64,000 nt of DNA, from the NCBI GenBank assembly GCA_003216895.1, contig QCID01000005.1, forward strand, positions 31,354 through 95,353. Reading direction: 5' to 3'. The notes beneath the pieces were generated by a model that was not told where the DNA came from, ran no database searches, and saw only the letters and a program-made list of their open reading frames with translations. Made by a program: the position numbers and the translations under genes. This DNA comes from Prochlorococcus sp. AG-402-K04. GTDB lineage: Bacteria; Cyanobacteriota; Cyanobacteriia; PCC-6307; Cyanobiaceae. Positions 18,691 through 32,173 of this stretch are shown here, piece by piece (within the stretch, counting starts at the first letter, position 1; every line of letters starts with the position of its first letter).

Positions 18691-18792
18691 ATGTCATTAA
18701 CCTACAGAGGTCTTAAGTACAACCAGCATAAAGCAGTTGTAGAAAAGCAGCATGTACAACTTACTTATCGAGGTAAGTCATATCAGAGCTAG
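18691..18792 (+). CDS. DUF4278-type LTYRG-repeat micro-protein, 33 residues
   Basis: 33 codons with two copies of an LTYRG-x-x-Y unit, MSLTYRGLKY and QLTYRGKSYQ, separated by a basic spacer. This is the pattern of DUF4278 proteins, which are short, numerous and often stress- or phage-responsive in Prochlorococcus. The function is unknown. GGAG lies 8 nt before the ATG, and a strong terminator follows 12 nt after the stop, so it is a self-contained transcription unit. Confidence 0.75.
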   Translation: MSLTYRGLKYNQHKAVVEKQHVQLTYRGKSYQS

Positions 18793-18803
18793 CAACGATG
18801 TCC

Positions 18804-18837
18804 AAAAAAAAAAGCCCTTTTAAGGGCTTTTTTTTTT
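18804..18837. terminator. Bidirectional rho-independent terminator
   Basis: AAAGCCCTT (18811-18819) pairs perfectly with AAGGGCTTT (18822-18830), with an A tract before and a T tract after. It ends the LTYRG gene on the plus strand and, read in reverse, the VTT-domain gene on the minus strand (stop at 18851). Confidence 0.9.
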
Positions 18838-18850
18838 GCAAACCAATAAA

Positions 18851-19600
18851 TTACTTAATAATAATAGATCTTTTATTTATATATATATTGATCATCGCCA
18901 AAGTAAAAATTATTAAAAAAGATGTTATAAATAGAATAAGATAATTTCCAGAAATCATATCTAATTCTCCGTTTAATATTTTTTGTAAGAAATTTTCTAA
19001 TCCAATATCCTTAATTTTTCTCGCAGCAAAACCACTAGCTACAAAAGGTGAATCTGAGATTATGATGCTAAAAATCAAAGCAGGCATAAATCTTTTCCAT
19101 GTTATTTTTGTTAGTCCTATTGCATAGCAAACAAAATCAAAGAAGCCTGACATTAAAAGAGCTATCATAAGGAAATAATTATTTTCTAGATAATCTTGAC
19201 TAATGCTTTCAACCCTTCGCATTTGTCTTGAACCAAGTAATCTAGCAATATAACTTCTTCCTAATTTTCTAGCCAATAGAAATGATATTGAACAAGAGAC
19301 AAAATCTGCAAAAAATATAATAATCAAGCCCTGCGTAAAGCCAAACTGAAAACCAGCAGCAACGGAAAATATTGTTCCAGGCAAAACTGGTATTATTATG
19401 CTAATAGATCTTAATATAAATAATAAGAATATTATTGTTAAGCCAAAAAAGTCATTCGAATTTAAGCCTCTAACAATATCATAAAAGAAATCACTAATTA
19501 TATCGAGATCCAAGGAAATAAGATTAATACTTAAAATTACAATCAAGAAAGTTATTATTAAAAACTGAAAATATTTACTACTGATAAACTTATTAGCCAT
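18851..19600 (-). CDS. TVP38/TMEM64 (VTT-domain, DedA-like) membrane protein
   Basis: 249 residues with about six hydrophobic segments. The VTT core appears as RSISIIIPVLPGTIFSVAAG, GLIIIFFADFVSCSISFLLARKLGR, and SGFFDFVCYAIGLTKITWKRF (in parts). Such proteins are membrane scramblase- or transporter-like, with no settled role in cyanobacteria. A second copy with the same motifs is at 51859-52509. It lies in an AT-rich accessory patch near the integrase fragment, with its 3' end at a shared terminator. Confidence 0.8.
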   Translation of the reverse strand: MANKFISSKYFQFLIITFLIVILSINLISLDLDIISDFFYDIVRGLNSNDFFGLTIIFLLFILRSISIIIPVLPGTIFSVAAGFQFGFTQGLIIIFFADFVSCSISFLLARKLGRSYIARLLGSRQMRRVESISQDYLENNYFLMIALLMSGFFDFVCYAIGLTKITWKRFMPALIFSIIISDSPFVASGFAARKIKDIGLENFLQKILNGELDMISGNYLILFITSFLIIFTLAMINIYINKRSIIIK

Positions 19601-19677
19601 AAAATATTTTTCGACCTAAATCGGTTTCTATCTTAGAATTATAGTAAATAAATTATTAAAAAATTGCCATTAAAAAA

Positions 19678-20007
19678 CTAATTCTGTTCAAACTTTAAGC
19701 TGCACATCGTATTAGCCTCTGTTAAAGGCATTTCACCAGACTTCCATTTCTCATATACACATGTATAAAAAGGTTCATTTAAACTACTTAAATCATTTTT
19801 TTGATCAATTAATTCTCTTAGATATTTAGCTTTTGCCCTAAGATATTCTTTTTTATATAACCAGTACATCACCTCGGCGACACCAATAAAAGCCAAGGAG
19901 AATACAAAAATAACCAGCAAATGATTAATCAATCTTTCATTTCTGTGGATCAATATCCTAGGTCCAATATAGAAAAGACGTAACTCGTTAATAATACTCA
20001 AAACCAT
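19678..20007 (-). CDS. Hypothetical single-pass membrane protein
   Basis: 109 residues. One clear transmembrane stretch (LINHLLVIFVFSLAFIGVAEV, in parts, about 27-50) is followed by a basic, helical cytoplasmic-like part (YKKEYLRAKAKYLRELIDQKND) and a C-terminal region with two cysteines (YTCVYEKW, TMCSLKF). No family recognised. It is 77 bp upstream of the VTT gene on the same strand, so the two may be co-transcribed. Confidence 0.55.
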   Translation of the reverse strand: MVLSIINELRLFYIGPRILIHRNERLINHLLVIFVFSLAFIGVAEVMYWLYKKEYLRAKAKYLRELIDQKNDLSSLNEPFYTCVYEKWKSGEMPLTEANTMCSLKFEQN

Positions 20008-20216
20008 TTTTTTCTTTTTTAGTAAAAATTAGAAGCTATTATCTTTAATAGTTTTCCTGACCAGTTTTATTAGACATCCCACCGACAGCGTCGTTGCTTT
20101 ATAAGATAAGTATGGAGATCAAAAACTGAGTCAAAATACTCATAGGGATATCTTCTTGGGGCTGTACCTCAATGAATGATTTATTTTGTTAGAAGAAATA
20201 AAAATCGTAAACGACA

Positions 20217-21596
20217 ATGTCATTAGAAGATTTTGTAGTTAATCAATTACAAGATGTAGTTTTATCAGGCAAAACAAGAAATGAAAAATGGCGAAGGAAA
20301 CAGCTTCACGCTTTATCAAATTTATTAGATAAACATCAGGAAGAAATCTTAAATGCTTTAAATCAGGATTTAGGAAAGCCTGCAACAGAAGCTTTCTTTG
20401 AGATTATCGCTGTCAAACAAGAGATAAAACTTGCGCAGAAAAATTTATCCAATTGGATGAAGCCCAGGCAAACCAATGTGCCTGTATCTCTGAAACCAGC
20501 TCAAGCATGGGTCCAGCCAGATCCATTGGGCTGCATTCTAATAATTGGTCCGTGGAATTATCCTTTTTCGCTTACTCTTCAACCACTAGTAGGAGCATTA
20601 GCCGCTGGGAATACCGCTGTTTTAAAACCATCAGAACATGCTCCTAACGTATCAACTCTTATAAAAAAACTCATAGAAAAATATTTTCCACCAGAGATCA
20701 CGCGAGTTTTTGAAGGAGATGGAAACATTGCGGCTGATTTAATGACTCGGAAATTTGATCACGTCTTTTTTACAGGTGGAGAAAACATAGGAAAAAAAGT
20801 AATGGAAGCAGCCTCAAAAAACCTCACTCCAGTAACTTTAGAACTTGGGGGGAAAAGCCCAGCGGTTGTTATCGATGGTGCAAATCTAGAAGTAACTGCA
20901 AAGAGAATCATATGGGGCAAAAGTCTAAACGCTGGTCAAACATGCATTGCTCCTGATCATTTACTAGTTGAGCAAAAACTTTTTGATTCATTAATTTTTA
21001 ATTTAAAAAATTCGATTAATAATTTTTACGGAAATACACCTTTAGATTCAAAACATCTTGGGAGCATTATCAATCAAGAACAATTTAATAGACTGAATAA
21101 TTTACTAAAGCAGGCTAAAAAGAATAACCAGATAATCTATGGAGGAGATAGCAATGAAAAAGAGAAAAGAATTAGCCCTACTCTGATCAAAATTGAGAAT
21201 CGCAATGATCCACTAATGAAGGAAGAACTTTTTGGCCCATTGCTACCTATTTTGAGTATTAAAAACCTCGACCAGGTCATTTCAGATTTAAAGTTATTAC
21301 CTAAACCACTTGCTCTATATCTTTTTGGAGGAGGCAACAATGAACAAGTGAAAGTTCTATCAATGACTTCTTCGGGAGGTGTTTGTTTTAATGATGTTGT
21401 TTTACAGGCAGGGATACCTGAACTGCCGTTTGGAGGAGTCGGAACAAGTGGTATGGGAAAATATCACGGTAAAGCAGGTTTTGATAACTTTACTCACTAT
21501 AAATCAGTTCTAAAAAGACCTTTCTGGCTAGATCTAAACTTCAGATACCCTCCATACAAGCTAGATTTATCTTTACTTAATAAATTAATAGGTTAA
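20217..21596 (+). CDS. NAD(P)-dependent aldehyde dehydrogenase, class 3 type
   Basis: 459 residues. Catalytic residues are in place: N114 in GPWNYPFSL, E209 in TLELGGKSP and C243 in NAGQTCIAP. The short N-terminus and C-terminus (IGG-type end missing, ending SLLNKLIG) fit the ALDH3 branch that oxidises fatty and other hydrophobic aldehydes. This could detoxify alkanals from lipid metabolism, but the substrate is inferred only from family. It has about 210 bp upstream of divergent DNA and a LysM gene downstream. Confidence 0.92.
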   Translation: MSLEDFVVNQLQDVVLSGKTRNEKWRRKQLHALSNLLDKHQEEILNALNQDLGKPATEAFFEIIAVKQEIKLAQKNLSNWMKPRQTNVPVSLKPAQAWVQPDPLGCILIIGPWNYPFSLTLQPLVGALAAGNTAVLKPSEHAPNVSTLIKKLIEKYFPPEITRVFEGDGNIAADLMTRKFDHVFFTGGENIGKKVMEAASKNLTPVTLELGGKSPAVVIDGANLEVTAKRIIWGKSLNAGQTCIAPDHLLVEQKLFDSLIFNLKNSINNFYGNTPLDSKHLGSIINQEQFNRLNNLLKQAKKNNQIIYGGDSNEKEKRISPTLIKIENRNDPLMKEELFGPLLPILSIKNLDQVISDLKLLPKPLALYLFGGGNNEQVKVLSMTSSGGVCFNDVVLQAGIPELPFGGVGTSGMGKYHGKAGFDNFTHYKSVLKRPFWLDLNFRYPPYKLDLSLLNKLIG

Positions 21597-21638
21597 AATA
21601 AATTTAATTCCTAGAATATAGATCAACAATTTAGGTTA

Positions 21639-22499
21639 GTGATGTTCAAAAATATAAAAATACCTATCAGCCTATTTTATATCAATAGTATTGTCTTTCT
21701 CTTATCTGAATTTACTTTAAAAGTAAATTCAGATACAAAGATTATCGCAAAGAGCGGGGATACCCTTATCAAGATATCCAAGCAATATGGTGTTCCTTTA
21801 AAAGAACTAATGTATAAAAATGATTTCAATGATGCAACCAAAATAATAGAAGGAGAAGTTATATTAATACCTCATAAAGACATAAATAAATCTAACAACA
21901 ATAAACTAACTTATAAAGTTATTGAAGGAGATACTCTTTACAAGATTGCAAGAGATTTTAATGTAAGTCTAAAAGATATTACTTCCATAAATAATATTAA
22001 CGATGATTATATTCTGAAGCCTAATCAGATTATCTTATTGCCTATGGGAGCCAGATCCAAGGAAGTAAATAATAGAGAAAATATTAAAGTAGCAAGTAAA
22101 AAAGTTTTTTATCATCGAACCTCTATTTCAGAAGATCTTTCAACGATCGCATATATTCATAAAATCCCAATAGAAGAAATTAAGACTTTAAATAAATTAA
22201 ATGATCCTATAAATATCAAGCCTAATATAAAATTGAAATTAAGAAACCATAAGCCTTCAAGATGGTTAGGATATGGCTCCTTAATGATCAATTGGTCAGA
22301 TTGGACTTATTTTGATGGCTATTATATGGTTCAAGCAAAAACAAAAAAAAATAAGGCTTTCTATTTAGCTCTTAGCTGCAAAAAGATAGCATTGAATAAT
22401 ACATTAAATAATTCTTCCTGGACAAGCTGGTATTTCCCTGAAACTAATTTTGAATTTAAGTTAATTAATGATTTTTGTGATCAGGGTTTTAATTTTTAA
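21639..22499 (+). CDS. LysM-repeat cell-wall protein
   Basis: 286 residues. The N-terminus has a positive start and a hydrophobic stretch (KIPISLFYINSIVFLLSEF) resembling a signal peptide. Two clear LysM modules follow (about 32-77, AKSGDTLIKISKQYGV, and 88-135, VIEGDTLYKIARDFNV), with a weaker third near 155-200 (STIAYIHKIPIEEIKTLN). The C-terminal part, with W-S-D-W and several cysteines, is unrecognised. It likely binds peptidoglycan outside the membrane. It converges on the next gene with a 1-bp gap. Confidence 0.8.
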   Translation: MMFKNIKIPISLFYINSIVFLLSEFTLKVNSDTKIIAKSGDTLIKISKQYGVPLKELMYKNDFNDATKIIEGEVILIPHKDINKSNNNKLTYKVIEGDTLYKIARDFNVSLKDITSINNINDDYILKPNQIILLPMGARSKEVNNRENIKVASKKVFYHRTSISEDLSTIAYIHKIPIEEIKTLNKLNDPINIKPNIKLKLRNHKPSRWLGYGSLMINWSDWTYFDGYYMVQAKTKKNKAFYLALSCKKIALNNTLNNSSWTSWYFPETNFEFKLINDFCDQGFNF

Positions 22500-22500
22500 A

Positions 22501-23550
22501 TTATTTACTAATTTCAAGAGAGGGAGGTTCTAATCTTTCAGAATCTTCCTCAACAAGTTGCAATCTCAACCTTTTCCCTCCTGAAAGTTCTCCAAGAGAA
22601 ACTCTTATTGTTGAACCAGTGAGCGTTTGAAGGGTTTCTAAAAGCTCTCTTAAATATGGAGTGCTACTTCCAGACTCGACCCATAATCTTTCTTGTAATC
22701 CTTCTAATCTTTTCCAAGCAGAGTGAAACCTCAAAATAGAACTCTCAATAGTTTTTGCTTGGCCGAATGCATCTGAAAGTAATCCTAAGGAATCCAATCT
22801 GAGAGCTTCTTGAGTGGCTTTATCTAAATTTAAATTTTTATCTTGAAAAGCTCTTAAAGCTTGTGAAGCATCTAAAGACTTGCACATCCATTTAGCAGTA
22901 TTCGTCATATCTTTTACTGAATCTATTTCAGGATTTTCTCTTAAAGTTTCGCAGATTTCTTCCTGTTGATTAGGTGACAACTTGGACAATTCTCTTACTA
23001 ATGGAGCCACAAACTTTGCTGGCAATAAATTTGATTGCGTTTTTTCTCTAATTTCATCAGGTAAAAGAGTACTGGTTGCGGCCATGAATTGATCAGTTAA
23101 ACTTTTAACTTGTCTTCTTGTTATATCCTTTCCTTCATTAGCAGCCTCAGAAATCATATGTTGAATCTCAGGCTCAGATTGTGCTGTTTCGATAAAAGCT
23201 CTTTTAGAAAAATTATTTACACTTGATTCTTCAAGAATTCCACCAACTACAAGATTATCGGAGGAATCAGCTAGTTGGATAAGAGAATAGGCTTTGCTTT
23301 TACTAATTTCCATTTCCCTAAGCCACTGCAAAAAACCTGTACCTCTGCCATCTCCGCCTCTCTTTTCTCTATCTCGAACAACACGTAAAATCCTCCCTCG
23401 CCAAATTTCGGTTTGCAAATCAAACTTCTCACATATTGACCATGCATTCTCTAATCTCTTAATGAAATCAATATTACTCAAGTCATCTTGATCAGGGTCC
23501 GGCAAATCAAAACTAAGAGAAGATGGGTCTAAAGATGGCTGTGATATCAC
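22501..23550 (-). CDS. Conserved-looking hypothetical protein, 349 residues
   Basis: I do not recognise a firm family. Residues 20-95 are rich in charged helices with WLREMEISKSKAYSLIQLADSS, which looks like a helix-turn-helix of the kind in plasmid and phage replication or DUF3102-type proteins. The middle is all-helical (LSKLSPNQQEEICETLRENP), and the C-terminal 60 residues turn to beta-like sequence (TGSTIRVSLGELSGGKRLRLQLVEED). No signal peptide or membrane segment. It is divergent from psaE. A DNA-binding role is a guess from the helix-turn-helix-like segment. Confidence 0.7.
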   Translation of the reverse strand: MISQPSLDPSSLSFDLPDPDQDDLSNIDFIKRLENAWSICEKFDLQTEIWRGRILRVVRDREKRGGDGRGTGFLQWLREMEISKSKAYSLIQLADSSDNLVVGGILEESSVNNFSKRAFIETAQSEPEIQHMISEAANEGKDITRRQVKSLTDQFMAATSTLLPDEIREKTQSNLLPAKFVAPLVRELSKLSPNQQEEICETLRENPEIDSVKDMTNTAKWMCKSLDASQALRAFQDKNLNLDKATQEALRLDSLGLLSDAFGQAKTIESSILRFHSAWKRLEGLQERLWVESGSSTPYLRELLETLQTLTGSTIRVSLGELSGGKRLRLQLVEEDSERLEPPSLEISK

Positions 23551-23756
23551 AAAAAATAAAATCTTTAAAGGTTAAACACTTCAAAGCTAATTGAAAATTC
23601 ACCCGGAAATCAATATGAATTATGTTTGTCTTGAAGTAAAAAATCTTTTAAAAGAGATCTAATTTTTTAAAATACCAGCGACAGTCTGTGACACATATAC
23701 AAATATCTCCTGTTCTGATAGATAATAATGATATTAAAGTTATTCAGGTAAGTCAG

Positions 23757-23975
23757 ATGAGCTTTGCAAGGAAAGATAAGGTTCGCATCTTGCGTCAAGA
23801 ATCATATTGGTTCAATCAAATTGGAGAAATAGTCTCTATAGATAAATCTCCATCAATGAGATACCCAGTAACTGTCAAATTTGATAAATGTGATTTCAAA
23901 GCTTTTAGCGGTGTTGATGGGGGAGCTAATACCAGTCAATTTTCAGTGAAAGAATTAGAAGCTGCAGTAAGTTAG
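23757..23975 (+). CDS. psaE: Photosystem I reaction centre subunit IV, PsaE
   Basis: 72 residues from ATG 23757. The SH3-like PsaE barrel is shown by FARKDKVRILRQESYWFNQIG (in parts), YPVTVKFDKCDF and GGANTSQFSVKEL. PsaE lies on the stromal face of PSI and helps ferredoxin docking. The frame is open 23 codons further upstream to a GTG at 23688, but normal PsaE is about 70 residues and starts right before the RxDKVRIL motif, so the internal ATG was chosen. mutM follows after 14 bp. Confidence 0.93.
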   Translation: MSFARKDKVRILRQESYWFNQIGEIVSIDKSPSMRYPVTVKFDKCDFKAFSGVDGGANTSQFSVKELEAAVS

Positions 23976-23989
23976 CAGTATTAATACTT

Positions 23990-24838
23990 TTGCCAGAATT
24001 ACCTGAGGTTGAGACAGTAAGGAAGGGACTTGAGAAACTTCTAAATGATTTTTATATAGTAAGAATAGATGTATTAAAAGAACGCTCAATTGCAAGTAAA
24101 GGGGGCTCTAAAGCTTTCATAGATAATATAAAAAATAGTTATTTAGGTAGTTGGGAAAGAAGAGGTAAATATTTGATAGGGTATCTATATACAAAAAAGA
24201 AAAAAAGTAAAGGATTTTTAGTTGTCCATCTTAGAATGACAGGCCAATTTAAATTTATTGAGAAACAAATACCCCCATGCAAGCATACAAGAGTGAGGTT
24301 TTTTGAAGAGAAAGGTAAAGAACTTCGTTTTATAGATATTAGAAATTTTGGACAAATGTGGTACGTACCACATACGAAATCAATACAAGAAATAGTATCT
24401 GGTATTAAAAGATTAGGCCCAGAGCCATTTAGCGCTGAATTTAATAGTCATTATTTAAAACAATATTTGAAGAAAAAAACTCGCTCAATTAAATCTGCAT
24501 TATTAGATCAAAAAACTGTTGCTGGTGTTGGGAATATATATGCAGATGAAACATTATTTGATGCAGGTATTAATCCAAAAACTGAAAGTAAAAATTTAAA
24601 AAGCTCTGAATTAAATAAGCTATGCAATAGTTTGATCAAAATCTTGAATATAAGTATCGGAGAAGGAGGGACTACTTTTAGTGACTTTAGAGATTTAGAG
24701 GGAGTTAATGGAAATTATGGAGGGAAAGCTTGGGTGTATAGAAGAAGTGGTAAAAGTTGTAGAAAATGTGGTGAGAAGATATTGCGAGAAAAAATCTGTG
24801 GAAGGAGCACTCACTGGTGTCCTAATTGCCAAAAATAA
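23990..24838 (+). CDS. mutM: Formamidopyrimidine-DNA glycosylase (Fpg/MutM)
   Basis: 282 residues. The N-terminal PELPEVETVRKGL carries the proline nucleophile at position 2 and catalytic E3, so the TTG at 23990 is fixed as the start. Then come RRGKYLIGYL (K60), VHLRMTGQF, and near the C-terminus a zinc finger CRKCGEKIL with CPNCQK. It removes 8-oxoguanine. The order psaE-mutM is the usual one in marine picocyanobacteria as far as I recall. A perfect 18-bp palindrome lies in its coding sequence at 24356-24373. Confidence 0.95.
   Translation: MPELPEVETVRKGLEKLLNDFYIVRIDVLKERSIASKGGSKAFIDNIKNSYLGSWERRGKYLIGYLYTKKKKSKGFLVVHLRMTGQFKFIEKQIPPCKHTRVRFFEEKGKELRFIDIRNFGQMWYVPHTKSIQEIVSGIKRLGPEPFSAEFNSHYLKQYLKKKTRSIKSALLDQKTVAGVGNIYADETLFDAGINPKTESKNLKSSELNKLCNSLIKILNISIGEGGTTFSDFRDLEGVNGNYGGKAWVYRRSGKSCRKCGEKILREKICGRSTHWCPNCQK
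24356..24373. repeat. Perfect 18-bp palindrome inside mutM
   Basis: ATGTGGTACGTACCACAT equals its own reverse complement and encodes part of QMWYVPHT. A DNA dimer site or chance are both possible. The coding constraint makes chance plausible. Confidence 0.6.
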
Positions 24839-24847
24839 TTGAACATT

Positions 24848-24876
24848 AAAAAAGAGCCCCTAAGGACTCTTTTTAA
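24848..24876. terminator. Bidirectional terminator between mutM and the rRNA operon
   Basis: AAAAGAG pairs with CTCTTTT around a CC..GG inner stem, flanked by A and T tracts. It lies 10 nt after the mutM stop and 8 nt past the 5S 3' end, so it serves both converging transcripts. Confidence 0.8.
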
Positions 24877-24883
24877 TATTTTA

Positions 24884-25001
24884 CCTGGCATTGAGCTATT
24901 TTCTCAGGGGGCTACCCCCCAAATATCGTCGCCGCTGATGCGTTTCACAACCGAGTTCGAGATGGATCGGAGTGGTTCCACATCGCCATGAACACCAGGA
25001 T
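24884..25001 (-). rRNA. rrf: 5S ribosomal RNA
   Basis: Read on the minus strand it begins TCCTGGTG, continues with the GGAACCACTCCGATCC region and CGAACTCGGTTGTGAAACG, and ends GCCAGGTA, so the terminal helix TCCTGGT/GCCAGG closes. Length about 118 nt. Ends are within a few bases. Confidence 0.93.
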
Positions 25002-25013
25002 AGTGTTATTTTT

Positions 25014-25034
25014 GAACCTTGAAAACTGCATAGA
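25014..25034. repeat. 3' half of 23S rRNA flanking inverted repeat
   Basis: 21 nt beginning GAACCTTGAAAACTGC in the 23S-5S spacer. It is the exact reverse complement of 28102-28122 in the 16S-23S spacer. In the precursor transcript the two copies would pair and bracket 23S, as in the RNase III processing stalks known in bacteria. Confidence 0.85.
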
Positions 25035-25087
25035 AATTATTAAAGAATAATCAGAAAAAATAAAGCACTTACTTGAATAAAAGCAAA

Positions 25088-27964
<2,877 letters not shown>

Positions 27965-28269
27965 TAAATACAATCACAAAATCAATTGTGCTCGGCTAAT
28001 ACTCAAGAATTAAACATGAATTCATGTGAATGTAATTTAGTTTTCAAGCTAAATTACAAAAAACAGAATTATGCATCCATGAGATGCTTTATTCTTTCTA
28101 ATCTATGCAGTTTTCAAGGTTCTACTGAATTCTCAAGGAATAAATCCAAGCGAGCCCAGCATATTATCAACTATAAAAAGATGATAAGAAGCTAGGTTCT
28201 TTCAAATAGACAAATCTAAGACACATCTACAAATGTTCTCCGGAATTTAGTTATCAGGATAGTTTTCAG
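27965..28269 (-). other. tRNA-Ala to 23S spacer
   Basis: 305 bp of AT-rich spacer without a gene. It holds the 5' half of the 23S flanking repeat (28102-28122) and part of the rRNA processing signals. A 69-codon open frame on the plus strand here is not credible. Confidence 0.7.
28102..28122. repeat. 5' half of 23S rRNA flanking inverted repeat
   Basis: 21-nt reverse complement of 25014-25034. It lies about 140 nt upstream of the 23S 5' end in the transcript. Confidence 0.85.
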
Positions 28270-28342
28270 TGGAGGTAAGCGGACTCGAACCGCTGACATC
28301 CTGCTTGCAAAGCAGGCGCTCTACCAACTGAGCTATACCCCC
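28270..28342 (-). tRNA. tRNA-Ala (TGC)
   Basis: 73 nt in the 16S-23S spacer. The acceptor stem GGGGGTA pairs with TACCTCC (one G-T), the D-arm is AGCTCAGTTGGTAGAGC, the anticodon loop TTTGCAA gives TGC, and the T-arm is CGGTTCGAGTCCG. No encoded CCA. Confidence 0.96.
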
Positions 28343-28351
28343 AACAACGAA

Positions 28352-28425
<74 letters not shown>

Positions 28426-28587
28426 AGGAGAAACCTTTGTTGGGTGTGACCTAGACAAGTTTAGGAACTGAAATCAAAGAATTAATTATAAAATAATTCA
28501 AAATCTGAGGTACCGATCGACCTTGAGGTGACAGGATTGCGGCCTAAGAATAAATAACTTAGACATCACAATCTATTTAATGTCTCC

Positions 28588-30074
<1,487 letters not shown>

Positions 30075-30721
30075 TAGTCAGGCCCTATTGTAAAAAATAA
30101 TTTCTACTCAGTCTGATTTGCTTCTCCCACTGATAACAGCACTGGCGTACTGAATTGTGATTGTTGCCACCTTGTTTTTAATAAGGGTTCTAAAGAGTGC
30201 ACTTAGTTTTATCTTCGTGACTTTCCCGGATCTCAGATCCGTCGTTGCTCTAACTCTGTAAAACCAAATATCAACGTAGAGCCGTGAAACTCCAATTTGA
30301 AATGGCTACAAAATCATGCAACTAATTTCTTTTTGACGGGACCTCACACCCTTATCGCAATACATCCGATTCAAAAATGAACCAGACGCGATAAAAGCGT
30401 CAGTTCCTAAACTTTTAAGTTGTCTAGGTGCAATGTTTTTGACTTAAGCCAAGAACATCTTTCGATCTTGCGACCGTTTGTCAGCTTACAACACAGAAGG
30501 GTTTAGTCTCCAAATGTTGTAAAACTCCCACTTAACTAAAAAAACTTTCGTAGTTTTCGCTAACTGAGTACGCTCCAGATTTACTTTTGCGCAGAAAAAT
30601 ATTCTAGACCCTCGAAGTACTTACTTGCAACAAAGTTGCAAATGAAATGTTTTACCTCTTACTATCAATATCAATGGAGTAAGCCATAACTAGCTTTTAG
30701 CGATGGCAACAGATTATCTTA
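30075..30721. promoter_or_regulatory. Divergent control region between rRNA operon and invertase gene
   Basis: 647 bp without a credible ORF. It must contain the rRNA operon promoter and leader (minus strand) and the promoter of the invertase gene (plus strand). The sequence is less AT-rich than other spacers and carries several short inverted stretches. I could not place -10/-35 boxes with confidence. Confidence 0.5.
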
Positions 30722-32173
30722 ATGCCCGCACGTTTTAGTCAACAGCACCAAAGGGTTCGCCCTAACTCTAATGAAGACAAAGTTGTGGCAAGAGCGAAAG
30801 AACATTTTGAAAAAACTCTGATTGAAATTTCTGGAGATATTGCAGGTAGTGTCGCGGCCTTGGAGCATCCAACAAAAAATGATGCTCTTAATTACGGAGA
30901 GATTTTTTTAAGGGACAACGTCCCAGTAATGATCTATCTGTTAACTCAAAAACGATTTGACATAGTAAAAAAATTCTTGACGGTAAGTCTTGATTTGCAA
31001 AGTACTACCTATCAAACCCGAGGTGTTTTTCCAACAAGCTTTGTCGAAGAAAAAGGAAAACTTATAGCAGATTATGGCCAGAGATCTATTGGAAGAATTA
31101 CTTCTGCTGATGCAAGTCTATGGTGGCCAATACTTTGTTGGCTTTATGTCAGGAAAAGTGGTGATCAAAGTTTTGGAACAAGTCAACAGGTTCAAAGAGG
31201 TGTTCAACTTCTTCTTGATTTGGTTTTGCATCCAACTTTTGAAGGAAATCCAGTTTTATTCGTACCAGATTGTTCATTTATGATCGATCGACCAATGGAT
31301 GTTTGGGGAGCTCCTCTTGAGGTAGAGATTTTGTTGCATGCATGTCTAAAAAGCTGCATACAATTAATGGAATTAAGTAGAAAACATCAAAAAAGTCGCT
31401 TACTTGATCAGAGACTTGTTCTAACTCGTCAGTGGGTACATGATCTTCGACAATTTCTATTGAAGCACTACTGGGTCACAAGCAAAACCATGCAAGTTCT
31501 CAGAAGAAGACCAACTGAGCAATACGGTGAAGATCAACATCAAAATGAATTCAATGTTCAACCTCAAGTAGTTCCTTCATGGCTTCAAGATTGGCTCGAG
31601 AATAGAGGGGGATACCTTATTGGAAATATTAGAACTGGTAGACCAGATTTTCGTTTCTATAGCTTGGGAAATTCACTAGCATGCATGTTTGGAGTATTAA
31701 CAGCACCCCAGCAAAGAGCATTATTTCGATTGGTTCTTCATAACCGTGAACACCTCATGGCACAAATGCCAATGAGGATCTGTCATCCACCAATGGATGT
31801 AGAAGAGTGGCAAAACAAAACTGGCTCAGACCCCAAAAACTGGCCATGGAGTTATCACAATGGAGGTCATTGGCCTAGTCTTTTATGGTTTTTTGGTGCT
31901 TCTATATTGCTTCATGAAAAACGTTATCCAAAAGCGGATGTTTTACTAATGGGACAAATGAGGGCTCTTATTGAAGAATGTTATTGGAGTCAATTGAATC
32001 AACTTCCGAGACAAAAATGGGCTGAATATTTTGATGGTCCAACAGGTACATGGGTAGGTCAGCAATCTAGGACTTATCAAACTTGGACTATTGTTGGATT
32101 TTTATTGCTCCATCATTTATTGAGAGCTGAACCTGATGATGTACTGATGTTGGATTTAGAGGGGAACTTTTAA
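30722..32173 (+). CDS. Alkaline/neutral invertase, GH100
   Basis: 483 residues. The (alpha/alpha)6-barrel family shows [17 protein letters not shown] (57-73), [34 protein letters not shown] (in parts), [18 protein letters not shown], and [12 protein letters not shown] near 376. Acidic residues in FLRDNVP and ITSADAS fit the family's catalytic positions. It hydrolyses sucrose to glucose and fructose in the cytoplasm and likely works on the compatible solutes sucrose or glucosylglycerate-related pools. It has no signal peptide. Its stop overlaps the petD stop by 4 bp in convergent orientation. Confidence 0.92.
   Translation: MPARFSQQHQRVRPNSNEDKVVARAKEHFEKTLIEISGDIAGSVAALEHPTKNDALNYGEIFLRDNVPVMIYLLTQKRFDIVKKFLTVSLDLQSTTYQTRGVFPTSFVEEKGKLIADYGQRSIGRITSADASLWWPILCWLYVRKSGDQSFGTSQQVQRGVQLLLDLVLHPTFEGNPVLFVPDCSFMIDRPMDVWGAPLEVEILLHACLKSCIQLMELSRKHQKSRLLDQRLVLTRQWVHDLRQFLLKHYWVTSKTMQVLRRRPTEQYGEDQHQNEFNVQPQVVPSWLQDWLENRGGYLIGNIRTGRPDFRFYSLGNSLACMFGVLTAPQQRALFRLVLHNREHLMAQMPMRICHPPMDVEEWQNKTGSDPKNWPWSYHNGGHWPSLLWFFGASILLHEKRYPKADVLLMGQMRALIEECYWSQLNQLPRQKWAEYFDGPTGTWVGQQSRTYQTWTIVGFLLLHHLLRAEPDDVLMLDLEGNF

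Noticed and set aside
17484..20008. A direct repeat of the tRNA-Thr 3' end as an attachment site
   Set aside because: I looked for the GTCCCGACGAGGGCA block downstream and found no second copy, so no att pair can be claimed.
23688..23756. Extension of PsaE by 23 residues from a GTG start
   Set aside because: PsaE proteins are about 70 residues and start right at the RxDKVRIL block. The extra residues look unlike any PsaE N-terminus.
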